From Fremontodendron californicum (Eukaryota > Streptophyta > Magnoliopsida > Malvales > Malvaceae): DNA of 64,000 bases. The stretch spans positions 9,863,501 to 9,927,500 of the forward strand of contig JAULJL010000015.1 of the NCBI GenBank assembly GCA_030761205.1, given 5' to 3'. The notes below the pieces were generated by a model that worked only from the letters and a program-made list of their open reading frames with translations, was not told where the DNA came from and did no database searches. Shown one piece after another: positions 1 to 10,531 of this stretch. The position numbers were made by a program, and so were the translations under genes. Each line of letters begins with the position of its first letter. Position 1 is the stretch's first letter.

Positions 1-2682
1 AGGAGGACAAGGAACAATATCCCAAGTGTGATTCTCCTCAAGTGCTTGAAGTTCTACTCGCATTGCATTTTGCCAACACTCATGTTCCATGGCCTGTTTG
101 TAGCAAGAGGGAATGGAAATAGTAGATAAAGTAGTGACAAGAGAAACAGGAGAGAAGAAACCATACCGCTCAGGGGGTCGAGAAAGACGAGTAGACCGAC
201 GAAGAGTGGTGGAAGCAGGAGCAGGATCAGGTGCCGAGGCAAGATCGGAAGGAGGCACAGAGGAAGTGGAACCAGACTCATGTCTTCTCCGTCGTCCATA
301 GACAAAACCAGGTTTAAACCTTTCTACAAGTGTTGGGGAATCAGAAAAACTAGGCAGAAGGGACAAAGATGCAGATGGCAGCTCAACATGAGATGGAAAA
401 AAATATTGATTTTCAAAGAAAATCACATTCCTAGAAACTCTTATACAACGAGCCTGAGGATCATAACAAACATATCCCTTTTGAGAGATAGCATAACCAA
501 GAAAAACACACTTAACAGACTGAGCAGTAAGTTTATGACGTTCATGAGTAGGGAGATGCACAAAACAAACACAACCAAAGGCACGTAGATCAGAATAGGA
601 AGGAGAATGACCAAACAACTTAAAGAAAGGAGAAACATGATTTAACGTAGGAGAGGGTAAGCGATTGATCAAATGAACAGCAGTAGAAAGTGCTTCACAC
701 CAAAAACGAGGAGGAACAGATGATTCAAGTAAAATAGTTCTTACCACATCAAGAAGATGTCGATTTTTCCTCTCAGCAACACCATTTTGTTGTGGTGTCG
801 AAGGACAAGAACGCTGAGAGAAGATCCCTTTGCTTTGAAGAAAATTTTGAAACTAATTAGACATGTATTCACCGCCCGAATCAGAGCGTAATACTTTGAT
901 GCTGGTAGAAAATTGAGTTTCAATAAGTGCAAGAAAGCGCTTAAAGACTAAAAAAACTTCGGCCTTAGCCCGAAGGAAGTAAACCCAAGTAAACCGACTA
1001 AAATCATCAATGAAGCTAACAAAATACTTGTAATGCGCATGAGAAACAATAGGTGCAATCCCCCAAACATCACTATGAATAACATCAAAACATTGTGATG
1101 CACGAGATGCATGATGAGGAAAGGGTAGAATTTTACTTTTGCCAAGTTTGCATGATGGACAATCAAAAGAGAGATCAAGAGAAGAACATGCTTTATTTCC
1201 CAATAATCCTGAATGTGACAAAGTACGAAGTACATCAGAGTTTGGATGACCTAGACGTCTATGCCACAGATTATTTCTAGAACCAACAATATTACATGCA
1301 AATGAAAGTAAAGGAGAACTAGGGATAATAGTGGAAGGAGAAACATGAAGAGGAAAGAGTCGGCCCACTTTAGGCCCCTTCGCGATCATCTTCCCTGACA
1401 CTTGATCCTGCACAACACAACCAGAACGAGAGAAATGGACATTACAATTATTATCAACCAATTGACCAACAGAAATAAGATTTGTGGAGAGGGCAGGAGA
1501 CACAAAAACATCAGTTAAGGAAGAGGAAAGATCACCAACAGCACTGATAGGCAGAGAACTGCCATCAGCGGTGTTAATTGTCAGATTTCCATCGTAATTT
1601 CTGACATTGGAAAGAGGGGCAACAGTATTGGTCATATGATTAGAGGCACCAGAGTCAAAATACCATGGCTTAGAAGAAACTTTATGATTACCTGAGAGTC
1701 CAAAAGTAGAAAAAGCAGAAATGATCATCTGTTGTACCATTTCAGGAGTGAGTGTGTTCGGGTTTGCTAAGGTTGTAGAAGAAGGAATAGGAACAACCGG
1801 CGAGGCAGCAGGCAATGCAGTAGAGCAAGAAGCACCAGTGGAGGCATGATAGGCAGTACCCGGCTTCCGTTCAGGTCGAATGGGACAAGCAGAGATGATA
1901 TGACCCTGTTTCTTGCAGTAGTTACAGAACTTCTTGGGACAATCCCGAGCAATATGACCAAAAGCTTTACAACTAAAGCACTGGACAGCACGCATATCTC
2001 TACCCTTATTCCTTCCCTGTGCTGCATAAGCCATAGAGACAGGTGCACTAACATTAGCCCGATGTTCCATGGCAGCCTGAGTTACCAAACGCTGCTCCTC
2101 TCGAAGAAGTTCACTCAAACAGGCATCCAGAGATGGTACAGGATGACAATTCATCAGATTAGACCGAGCAATTTCAAAATCAGGTCATAGCTTCATCAAG
2201 AATTGATCGCGCTTGCTAGTTGCATGCACGGCCTGGACAGCAGAGAGAGCTGCAGCAGGAACATTAGCATAAACAATATCCGAATAATCAGCCCAAAGGG
2301 TTTGAAAACCAGAAAAATATTCCTCAATTGAGAGACTTCCCTGTGTGAAATTAGCCATCTCATATTCCAGTTGAAATCTCCTAGCGGAGTTGTCTTGATT
2401 GTAAACTGTGTTGAGATAATTCCACATAGTAGCAGCTGTTTTATAAGGTTTCAGGTTGAGAACAAGATGAGGCTCAACCGAGCTAAGGATCCAAGTCATA
2501 ACCCTAGCATCTTTAATTTCCCACTTAGACAAAGCCTCCGCATCTAGAGGTGCGGGAGCACTCCCATCAATATGACCCCACAATTCTCTTCCTTTCACAA
2601 ATAATCGAAATTGAAACTCCCAAGCAGAATAATTTTTGCCAGTAAACCTAATAGGAAACGATTCCAACTTATCCGATGACAT
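1..2682 (-). pseudogene. copia gag-pol polyprotein, partial, two premature stops
   Basis: A single minus-strand frame runs from an ATG at 2682-2680 to the window edge, interrupted by TGA at 2187-2185 and TAG at 855-853. The N-terminal part is a UBN2-type gag domain. Two zinc knuckles follow (CFSCKAFGHIARDC and CNYCKKQGHIISAC). The aspartic protease motif is DSGAS within WYFDSGASNHM. The GAG-pre-integrase segment contains LWHRRLGHP, and the integrase zinc half ends in CPSCK. The integrase core shows the first two acidic residues (HSDVWG and FIDDFSR); the catalytic Glu region (GVAERKNRHL) lies beyond the second stop, in the same frame. The frame stays open from there to position 1, where the reverse-transcriptase domain begins. 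No frameshift was seen, which suggests point-mutation decay of a fairly young copy. Confidence 0.92.
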
Positions 2683-2828
2683 GATGCAACCAAGATGCAG
2701 AAAAAATATCCCACCAAAAAAAAAAAAAAACTCTAGAAAAAATAGCCAAGAAAAAATAGCCACAAAATCGAATCAACACCCACTGTTGATGTCGACAGAA
2801 ACCCAAAAAATACCCACTGACCGAATCT

Positions 2829-2935
2829 GAAACCCAAGAAAAAAATTCCCAAGAAGAACTGAAACCCAAGAAAAAAATACCCAAGAAGAACTGAAACCCA
2901 AGAAAAAAATATGCTCACTGACTGAAACTGAACAG
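2829..2935. repeat. 32-bp direct repeats in the copia leader
   Basis: The purine-rich unit beginning GAAACCCAAGAAAAAA recurs at 2829, 2861 and 2893 (period 32), with degraded copies towards 2990. It lies between the primer-binding site and gag, in the untranslated leader. Confidence 0.75.
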
Positions 2936-2999
2936 AAGAACAGAAACCAAGAAAAAAAATGCCCACTGACCGAAACTAAACCCAAGAAAAAATCGAACC

Positions 3000-3013
3000 T
3001 GCTCTTGATACCA
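3000..3013 (-). promoter_or_regulatory. copia primer-binding site (initiator-tRNA-Met type)
   Basis: The minus strand reads TGGTATCAAGAGCA immediately after the LTR. This resembles the usual plant copia site TGGTATCAGAGC, complementary to the 3' end of initiator methionine tRNA, with one extra A. Confidence 0.75.
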
Positions 3014-3421
3014 TGTTAGAACCGAAACAGAAACAGAATATACTAAGAAAACTGAACAGAAACAGAAAATGCCAAGAGAGAAATTGGAAAAGTGTGCTGA
3101 CTGTCAGCCCCCCCTTCCCTTCTTATACATCTATGTATTCTATACATGGAAAGCTCATCAATTACTCTACACTGTAATCCCTATCATTGTGCCTAAATAT
3201 CTGGTATCTAATCCCTATCATTGTGCCTAAATACATGGGAATTAGTCCCTAATGTTCAGCCTATATACATGGGAATTAGTCCCTAATGTTCAGCCTATAT
3301 ACATGGGAATTAGTCCCTAATGTTCAGCCTATATACATGGGAATTAATCCCTATTATTCAGCTTATATAGACAGCTAATAGTCCTAAAATAGATATGGTA
3401 ACACCATAAAGCCCTAATACA
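3014..3421 (-). repeat. 5' LTR of the copia element
   Basis: On the plus strand it begins TGTTAGAACCG next to the primer-binding site and appears to end ...CTAATACA at 3421, giving near-inverted ends and a length of about 408 bp. It contains four 34-bp direct repeats. The outer boundary is inferred from the terminal inverted repeat only, because the second LTR is outside the window. Confidence 0.7.
3233..3368. repeat. four 34-bp tandem repeats inside the copia LTR
   Basis: Units starting ACATGGGAATTAGTCCC begin at 3233, 3267, 3301 and 3335. The first three are nearly identical and the fourth has several substitutions. Repeated blocks in LTR U3 regions often act as enhancers; that role is inference here. 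Confidence 0.85.
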
Positions 3422-3678
3422 ACTTTTACCTAAATATATAAACTCTCTCTCACAATGGGTGGTGGTGGTTTTTCCCCAAAGGCCAAAGTTCCTATTTATA
3501 GGTGAGCACTCCCATTGGCTCATCAATACTACTCAATGTGGGATTATGATTCCCTTTTGCTTAACCAATTAGTTACTTGATGTGGGATGAGCACTCCTAC
3601 TCAATGTGGGACTTGGACTCCTACTCAAACTCAATGTTAGACTTGGACTCAAACTCAACAAGCTACACGTGAGGGGAG
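3422..3678. other. spacer between copia LTR and TRIM array
   Basis: No gene is visible. The stretch holds several copies of a short motif like CTCAATGTGGGAC (about 3531-3660). Its last 20 or so bases (AGCTACACGTGAGGGGAG) match the polypurine end of the TRIM internal domain, so the array probably starts with a truncated unit. Confidence 0.6.
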
Positions 3679-4625
3679 TGTTAAGTGGTGTTATCCCACA
3701 TTTATTAAGTATTGGATTTCCTGTGGTCTTATATTAAAGTTGAGCCCCTTAAAGTTGGGTCCCTCCACCTATTATCAATTGGTTTTAGGTTGGATGCTTA
3801 ACATAGTATCAAAGCCCAGGTTCGATTATGTTGTTCTTTCTACCTAACCCCATGTGAGGTTGTCCACGTGTAGGCCTTATGAGCTACATGCGAGGGGAGT
3901 GTTAAGTGGTGTTATCCACATCTATTAAGTATTGGATTTCCTGTTGTCTTTATTAAAGTTGGACCCCTCCACTTATTACCAATTGGTTTTAGGTTGGATG
4001 CTTAACATGGTATCAGAGTCCACGTTCTGTTATGTTGTTCTTCCTGCCTAATCCCATGTAAAGGTTGATGACCCTGGTGATGTTGTCCACGTGTAGGCCT
4101 TGTGAGCTACACGTGAGGGGAGTGTTAAGTGGTGTTATCCACATCTATTAAGTGTTGGATTTCCTATGGTATGGTCTTATATTAAAGTTGGGCTCCTCCA
4201 CTTATTACTAATTGGTTTTAGGTTGGATGCTTAACATGATATCAGAGTCCACATTCTGTTATGTTGTTTTTCCTGCCTAATCTCATGTGAGGTTGATGAT
4301 CCTAGGGAGGTTGTCCACGTGTAGGCCCAGTGAGTTACACGTGAGGGGAATATTAAGTGGTGTTATCCCACATCTATTAAGTATTGGATTTCATGTGGTC
4401 TTATATTAAAGTTGGGTTCCTCCACCTATTATCAATTGATTTTAGGTTGGATGCTTAACATGGTATCAGATTCCACGTTCTATTATGTTGTTCTTTCTGC
4501 CTAACCCCATGGGAGGTTGATGACTCTGGTGAGTTTGTCCACGTGTAGGCCTTGTGAGCTACACGTGAGGGGAGTGAGTGTTGTTATCCCACATCTATTA
4601 AGTATCGGATTTCCTTTGCTTAACA
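3679..4625 (+). mobile_element. TRIM-like mini LTR retrotransposon in tandem array (5 LTRs, 4 internal domains)
   Basis: Short LTRs lie at 3679-3803, 3900-4007, 4123-4236, 4351-4460 and 4575-4625 (the last has an internal deletion). Each starts TGTTAAGTGG or a variant and ends GCTTAACA, so the ends are inverted. Each of the first four is followed directly by a primer-binding site like TGGTATCAGAGTCC. Each LTR is preceded by a polypurine stretch like GAGGGGAG. The internal domains are only 96-115 bp and have no coding capacity. These are the hallmarks of terminal-repeat retrotransposons in miniature. Head-to-tail arrays of this kind can arise by recombination between LTRs. Mobility would depend on proteins from an autonomous element. 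Confidence 0.85.
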
Positions 4626-4706
4626 ACTTCGTGATCTTTTAGAGTTTCTTTTTTCTAAGCATATAGCAGTAGGGAGATAACTGATGCTATGTCTGCCTAT
4701 TTGTAG

Positions 4707-6318
4707 GGAAAGTGTGCTCAGCGGTCTTTGAGTAAAGTGTGGCCATCTGAAGGTTTGTCCTTATCTTTGTTTCTATAAATATTCAATTTAAATCAATAAA
4801 TATTATATGTTGTAATAGTGAGTTTTGCTTGCGACTGTTATAGGAGGGAATTGTGACAATAGACAGGATACTGATGTAGGAGGGGATAAAAAGCTTTACA
4901 TAATATTAGTTCAGAATCTTGAAAAAGAATTGTCCTCATCAACAGTTTCGGAGTTCATCCATAAACAAACTTCAATTGCAACGCAAGTATATATTTTCCC
5001 AAGTTTACCATGGGAGCCATACACCAATGGTGTCATTATGTTGGATTGCAAAAAAGATCTTGAACAGTTGTTTGGTTTTTTGCAGAATCCTAATCATTTC
5101 ATTGTATCCTCAAATGGGAGGTAAGTACACCTGGTAATTCGTGTATCTTTGTCGTGTTTGTGTATTTTATTGTGTCATAATCATGTTTAAGATATTTTAT
5201 ATTTATATGAATTTTGATACGTAAATAATTCGTATTATATAGATTTTGAAACATTCGTGTATTCGTGTCGTGTACATGCTTGCACACATTAGGAAGTGAT
5301 ACAATAATGTCAATTTAGCTTTACATTCAGCCAAACTTTGTCGCAGTTTTTTTGGATTATTTTACTTCAGATTTGTTCTCAGATCATCCCTTCATATCAC
5401 TGCCTGCAGACCATGGGTGGCCACTGAAAAAATGTCAATGAATGATCATTGGACCTTGATGCTTAAATCTCCAGTAAGTCCTATATTAGTGTATTAAACT
5501 ATGAAGCACAGACACTTCTATCAAGGGAGTGTCCAAGTGGCGGACACGTATCCTACACGGACACGGTTTCGACATGGCAAAATACGTGTCAGACACGCGA
5601 GGACACGTCAAAAAAATAATAATAATAAATAAAAATCGGACACGGTCAAAACATGGTCAAGACATGTCCGAACACGCCCGACACGCGATGAAGGTTTTTT
5701 TTTTTTTTTTGTATTTTTCTTCCAAATATGAAATTAACCATGAGTACTTTGATTCTAATGGGTTTTTTAAGATTCAAGTTTTTAAACTCAAAAATAATTT
5801 TAAAATTTTGAAAAGTTATTTGCATATTAATATTTAATCGAAAAGTATTAATTTTATATTTTTATTGAATATTATTATATAAAAAATATTTTTATTGCCG
5901 TATCTTGCTGTACCCTTGTCCTAATTTTCTAAAAGTTCTTGTGTCGCCGTGTCCGCATCGTACCCGTATTACATCTCCATGTTTCCTAGGTATTAATTCT
6001 ATTTTCACTAGAATGAAAGGTTCAAAGATAGTCATGCATGCCCCCTAAAATCAGTGTCTTACTAGCATTCAGACCCCAATGCTTTTTGACACTATCCAGT
6101 TTCTAATGTGCAAAATATTTGATTCAAGCATTTACATTGTACAGAACAAATTACTCAACAGAAGGGGTGGTGGGTTTAGCAATGAATTGAAGGTTGTTTG
6201 TTCTGGGACTGAGGAATACAAGAAAGCTAAGGAGCTAAGAGATTTATTTTTGCAGTTTATTGATCATCAAAAGAGACTTTACAAGAAGCTATGCGCAGAA
6301 GAGAGAAGTATCTCATAG
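4707..6318 (+). CDS. 3' exons of an unrecognised plant protein (partial gene)
   Basis: Four exons join in frame: 4707-4752, 4844-5120, 5410-5473 and 6145-6318, ending at TAG 6316-6318. All introns have GT-AG borders with good consensus (for example GGGAG/GTAAGT at 5120). The translated part is about 186 residues. The central stretch (LYIILVQNLEKEL ... FPSLPWEPYTNG ... SSNGRPWV) has an RRM-like rhythm, and the C-terminus is a charged, probably helical segment rich in Lys and Glu (EYKKAKELRDLFLQF). I do not recognise the family with confidence; a nuclear RNA-binding or chromatin protein is a guess. The 5' exons must lie beyond the TRIM/copia insertions or outside the window, so these elements probably occupy one of its introns. 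Confidence 0.72.
5500..5989. mobile_element. non-autonomous TIR element in an intron
   Basis: The left end TATGAAGCACAGACAC and the inverted right end (TAGGAAACATGGAGAT) are imperfect inverted repeats. Flanks GTATTAAAC and GTATTAATT match at 7 of 9 positions, a possible target duplication. Both ends are rich in GACACG-type motifs and the middle is AT-rich. It sits in the last intron of the gene at 4707-6318. Confidence 0.6.
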
Positions 6319-6526
6319 GCTTCTCTAGCAGTCAACTACTGCAACTGCAAGATATTGTGCATATTGAGTATCTCTGCAATGAAGGTGATTAACTCTGTTA
6401 TGCAATGTTCATATGTTGTATAGGAAAGAATAAACATAGTCAACTACCACTAACTGTGACTGAAAAAAGAAAATTTGATTGTCTAGTCATCCTTGGGTCA
6501 TTTCGAGCTGTGCAGTTGACTACACT
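6319..6526 (+). other. probable 3'UTR of the upstream gene
   Basis: Unique-looking sequence follows the stop codon until a transposon terminus at about 6527. No ORF of note is present. Assignment to the 3'UTR rests on position only. Confidence 0.4.
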
Positions 6527-6736
6527 TAGGGCTAGTTTAATATTGCTGTAAGAAAAAGTTTGGATTGAAAAAAGTGTGGTTTAAAAACTTTTAAGTGCTT
6601 TGCATTACTATAAAAAAGTTTGTGAGGAATTGAAATGTCAAAAAAAGATATATTAAAAATAATAAAAGTGTAAATATGTGAGGATAATAAAGTCATTTTA
6701 TCTAAAAGTCAGCGTCTAAACTAGAGGTGGCAAAAT

Positions 6737-7003
6737 GAACCCGAACCCGAAAACCCGCCCAGGAAAATCCGAACCCGAACCCGCCCAAACCCGATTTGAC
6801 CAAAAAGTCAAAAACCCGAACCCGAAAAAGCCCGAACCCGAATGGGCCCGAACCCGAATGGACCCGAATGGGCCCGAACCCGAATTGACCCGAACCCGAA
6901 TGGACCCGAACCCGAATGGGCCCGAACCCGAATGAGCCCGAACCCGAATGAGCCCGAACCCGAATGGACCCGAACCCGAGACCGGCCCGAACCCGAACCC
7001 GAA
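6737..7003. repeat. CCCGAA-type subterminal array, left arm
   Basis: Hexamer-based repeats (CCCGAA, often in 18-bp steps CCCGAACCCGAATGGGCC) fill this arm of the hAT-like element. The long Gly/Arg/Pro-type reading frames across it are artefacts of the repeat. Subterminal repeats of hAT elements can be transposase binding sites; that is inference here. Confidence 0.85.
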
Positions 7004-7360
7004 TTTAATACTAAAAATAAAAATAAACAAATTGCAATTATTTTTTTTTTTACAAAGCAATAACTTTAATTATTAATTTTATTCTAATTTTTTTTTAATA
7101 ATTTAATTAAAATTTAAAATTTAATATATTATATATATATATATATATGATGAAATAATAATTTTATCAAAAAGTAAATTATATTTTGTACATATAAGTT
7201 ATAACTTTAACGTCTCATATCATGATGAATTTACAATCTAAATATTTTAAATTCTTGAAAATTTTAAAGATGTGAAAAAAAATTTGACAATAATTCAATT
7301 AATCTATAAGGGTAAAAAAATTGACAATAATTCAATTATTTTGGCCTTTTGGGTTATACT

Positions 7361-7611
7361 TAGACCTGCTCACAGGCCGGGCCTGGGCAGGATATTTTGT
7401 GTTCCGGCCCGGCCCGGAACAGTAATTTTTATTATAATATTATTTTATTTAATTTTAATTATAAAAAAATTAAAAAAAAATTATTTTTTTTATTCCAATG
7501 AACAGTATTTCGGGCCTAAACGGGCGGGCCGGGCCGACCCAGGGCCAGGCCTGGGCAGAGAAAATAAAAAAAAACTGGGCCGCGGCCCGGCCCGGCCCAT
7601 AAGCAGCTCTA
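7361..7611. mobile_element. hAT-like MITE (TAGACCTGCTCA family), perfect 8-bp TSD
   Basis: The ends are TAGACCTGCTCACAGGCC and, inverted, TAGAGCTGCTTATGGGCC. Both flanks read GTTATACT (7353-7360 and 7612-7619). The GC-rich termini surround an AT-rich core. It is nested inside the element at 6722-8581. Confidence 0.88.
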
Positions 7612-8314
7612 GTTATACTTATGCGGTTAGGTTAGGGTGGGTTTAATTGGATTATGGCTTTCATGTGATTTTATTTTAGCGGGTGGATTTAATGGGGTTT
7701 TGGGTTTTATGGCCTTTTGGTTTTGGGTATATTTATTATATATTAATAAATAATCATATTAATTATATATTTATTACGTATAATTTAAATATAAATTATA
7801 TTTTTTAGTACTACTTTATAATTTATACTTTATACTGATGAAAAAAATATAAGTACTCGATATATATATATATATATATCTTGACTATAAGCATAAATTT
7901 TTTGCATTTTATAAGTATATAAACGAATAGATGAAGGCCAGGATTTATTTTTAAAAGTTTTTTATTTTATAGTGAATATAAATTATAATGTATTTATATT
8001 TTGAAATTCGAGCTCATCAAATCAATTATTTTAAATATCAATATATTAATTTATAATATATCATATTTTTTATAATAAATTATTTCAAAATTTGATTTTA
8101 TATAACAAATTAATTTCTTATTCTTTTGGTGCTAACAAATATTAATTTTAAAAAATAAATATAATTAAAAATATCATATAATAGCAAAAGTATAAAAATA
8201 AAAAAAATAATAATAATAAATTAATAATTTGTTTTTAGATATAAATATTTAAATTACGTAAAAATGATTACATCTAATATAAAATAAAATAATGTAAAAC
8301 ATACCCTTACCCAG

Positions 8315-8568
8315 ATCGAACCCGAACCTAGACCAAACCCGAACCCGAATGGGCCCGAACCCGAATGGGCCCGAACCCGAATGGGCCCGAACCCGAATGA
8401 GCCCGAACCCGAATGAGCCCGAACCCGAATGGACCCGAACCCGAATGAGCCCGAACCCGGATGGACCCGAACCCGAATGAGCCCGAACCCGAATGAGCCC
8501 GAACCCGAATAAACCCGAACCCGAATGAACCCGACCCGAACCCGCCCGAACCCGCCCGAACCCGCCCA
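8315..8568. repeat. CCCGAA-type subterminal array, right arm
   Basis: This array has the same unit as the left arm and the same orientation on the plus strand. It consists mainly of CCCGAACCCGAATGAGCC-type 18-mers and ends in CCCGAACCCGCC units next to the right terminus. Confidence 0.85.
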
Positions 8569-8753
8569 ATTGTCACCTCTAGTCTAAACCAAAAACTCTA
8601 TTTTTTTTGGCTTTTTGGTTTGGGTTGCCAAACCATAGTTTCAACTGCAAAAGTCAATTTTTTTACTTGTTTAGCATTGTGTTTGTGGTGAAACGTAGTT
8701 TTTGATCTAAAAAGCTGTGCCAACAGCAATGCAATGCTAAACGAGATCTTAGA

Positions 8754-10105
8754 GACTTCATTTGTGAAATTGAAATCTATGATTTTAATGGCAGTTGTTT
8801 TTTGTTGTTATCATGTCTAGTTGGAGATAATAGTTATCGAAATTTCGGAGTCTTCCAAAAGTTGTGTTTGGGCAATTTCACCTGAAATGGTTTGAGTCCC
8901 TTATAGGCAGGATTGATACTCTGCTTTTATTTTGCCTTTATTGATCCCTTTCTCACTAGGCAAATGCATTAGGTACAAACATTATTGAAGTTTTGTTATC
9001 ATCAAACTGAATTCCTGCACCTGCAATGAACAAACTAGCAACATGCTTTGAGATCATGAGCCAGGATTAGTTTTTGGATCAAACTTATTATCTACTAGCT
9101 TATTTCAATTTAATCATCTTTTATATTTGTTACATTTATCTTAGGTTTATTTATTTGAACTCATTTTTTTTTCCTTATCTTATTATCTAGTCTTTTTATT
9201 TGAGAAATAGAGTAGTTGGTACTTTTCATGTTGTTGTTTGACAATAGCAAACTAATTGTTTCTTTATATGAAAATTTTGGTTTCCTTACCTTCACTTCAG
9301 TGTGTTGTAAAACTTTATCTTCCCCTACCAATGATTGTTCCCCACTCCCACAATAATTCATTTTTGATATATCAACGGTGGAATTTTTTTAATTTCACAA
9401 ACGAGTTAAGAAGTAAACACATATCTCATTTTTTTTTAGTTAATTCTTTTTTTAATATTTTTACTATATTTTAAGGGTATGTATCATTTTGTTAACTTTG
9501 TTTGAGAAGTCTAATAATTTCACTGAATGTGATTTTTTTTTTTTAATAAATAACAGATGTTGAATATTTTTGGATGATGCCTTTTTTTTTTTTGGGTGCT
9601 TATTGTATTCACCATTGAATTTTCAGCGTAGTTATGTTTGTTCTTTCCATTAATTTGTTCATTTTCTTTCTTTTAGAAATATAAAAACCAGTGGCTTTGA
9701 AACTGAATAATATAAAAAATCGAATCATATTAAATTAAATTCCACCGGTTTGAATCAATTCGGTTCATTGATTTTTAAAATTTTAAAAAACTATCTTCTT
9801 TTTTTTTTTTTTATATAGTATTTTTAAAATTTTTTTCACTAATTTAAAAAATATATATTTATTATTATAAAAACTAAAAAGTAATTAAAAAATAAAATAA
9901 AATTTGATTCGATTTGTATAATTACAGTTTTTTAACTTATGAATCAAAATCAAACTGAAACGAATAAACCTAATTATTACTCGAACCTTAATTATTACTC
10001 GAACCGAATTCGAATAAATTTAATAAATTTAATAAAAATCGAATCGAACACTACGGTTCGAATTGTGTTTTCAGTTTTCTCTCAGTCCTAGCTTAGGCGG
10101 GTTTA
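8754..10105. other. intergenic, AT-rich, degraded repeat at 9690-10080
   Basis: I see no supported gene. From about 9690 to 10080 there is a decayed element with ends rich in AATCGAA/TTCGGTT-type motifs. The segment at 9350-9480 resembles 20085-20195 (both contain AATTTCACAAAC followed by a T-rich tract), so it is a dispersed repeat fragment. Confidence 0.4.
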
Positions 10106-10531
10106 CTTGGATGTTAACTCTACACTTAAATTTGTCCTAAGATTTTAACTGGAGAAACGGGTGAGCTTCATTTAGTATTCTTAGGATACACACAAGAAAA
10201 TCACATCAACTCAAATACAATACAATACAAGATACAAATGTCATGAACAATAGTGTCAAACACATTAACATATTTGAATAAAGAAGGGAGCAAAAACTGC
10301 AGTAAAAACTTACCAGTGCACATAAACATAAAAAGAACATTGTTTTCTCATCCCAAACCCAGATCAGATCATCACCAAAGCTCAAAGTAGCAAACAAACA
10401 GATTCCAGCAGGACCTATCATAGCTTCTGATACAGCTCCGGTCTTCCGGATCGTTCGAAAGAGTAAGGGCTTGATGTAGATAAATAATTATTTCTCTTGG
10501 AAGCTCTTAAACACTGTAAGAGCCACTTTAA
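10106..10531 (-). other. 3' flank/3'UTR of the NOI-like gene
   Basis: This lies downstream of the TAA at 10534-10532 and has no supported ORF. It is more mixed in base composition than the intergenic deserts, which fits a transcribed 3' region. Confidence 0.4.

Larger units (their letters stand above)
1..3421 (-). mobile_element. Ty1-copia LTR retrotransposon, 5' portion (runs off the window start)
   Basis: Read on the minus strand the order is LTR (3421-3014), primer-binding site (3013-3000), purine-rich leader, gag, protease, integrase, and the beginning of reverse transcriptase at the window edge. Protease-integrase-RT order is diagnostic of the copia superfamily. The LTR has TG...CA type ends. 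The 3' part, including RT/RNase H and the second LTR, lies outside the window, so LTR divergence and the target-site duplication cannot be judged. The coding frame has two stops, so this copy is not autonomous. It lies upstream of the exon at 4707 and may sit in an intron of that gene. Confidence 0.93.
6722..8581. mobile_element. hAT-like non-autonomous element with CCCGAA-repeat arms and perfect 8-bp TSD
   Basis: The ends are TAGAGGTGGCAA at the left and TTGTCACCTCTA at the right, an inverted repeat of about 12 bp. The flanks at 6714-6721 and 8582-8589 are both GTCTAAAC, a perfect 8-bp target duplication typical of hAT insertions. Just inside each end is a GC-rich array of CCCGAA/CCCGAATGGGCC units (6737-7003 and about 8315-8568). 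Both arrays face the same way rather than being inverted. The centre is AT-rich, has no transposase, and holds a second MITE at 7361-7611. Confidence 0.85.
6527..8753. mobile_element. degenerate hAT-like outer MITE interrupted by nested insertions
   Basis: The left end reads GGGCTAGTTTAATATTGCTG and the right end, inverted, reads GATCTCGTTTAGCATTGC. This end pair resembles a common plant MITE family with GGGCTCGTTTGG-type termini. The original element was short; most of this interval is a second element (6722-8581) inserted into it. The target duplication is too degraded to call. Confidence 0.55.

Noticed and set aside
6716..7063. Open frames rich in Gly/Arg/Phe or Pro/Asn/Glu on both strands across the CCCGAA array
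   Set aside because: They are translations of the hexamer repeat in several frames at once, with no start context or homology.
6737..8568. Regularly spaced repeats that could suggest a CRISPR array
   Set aside because: The repeats are contiguous, degenerate hexamers without unique spacers, in a plant nuclear context and inside a transposon.
8249..8576. Second set of repeat-encoded Gly/Ser/Arg ORFs
   Set aside because: Same cause: the right-arm array of the hAT-like element.
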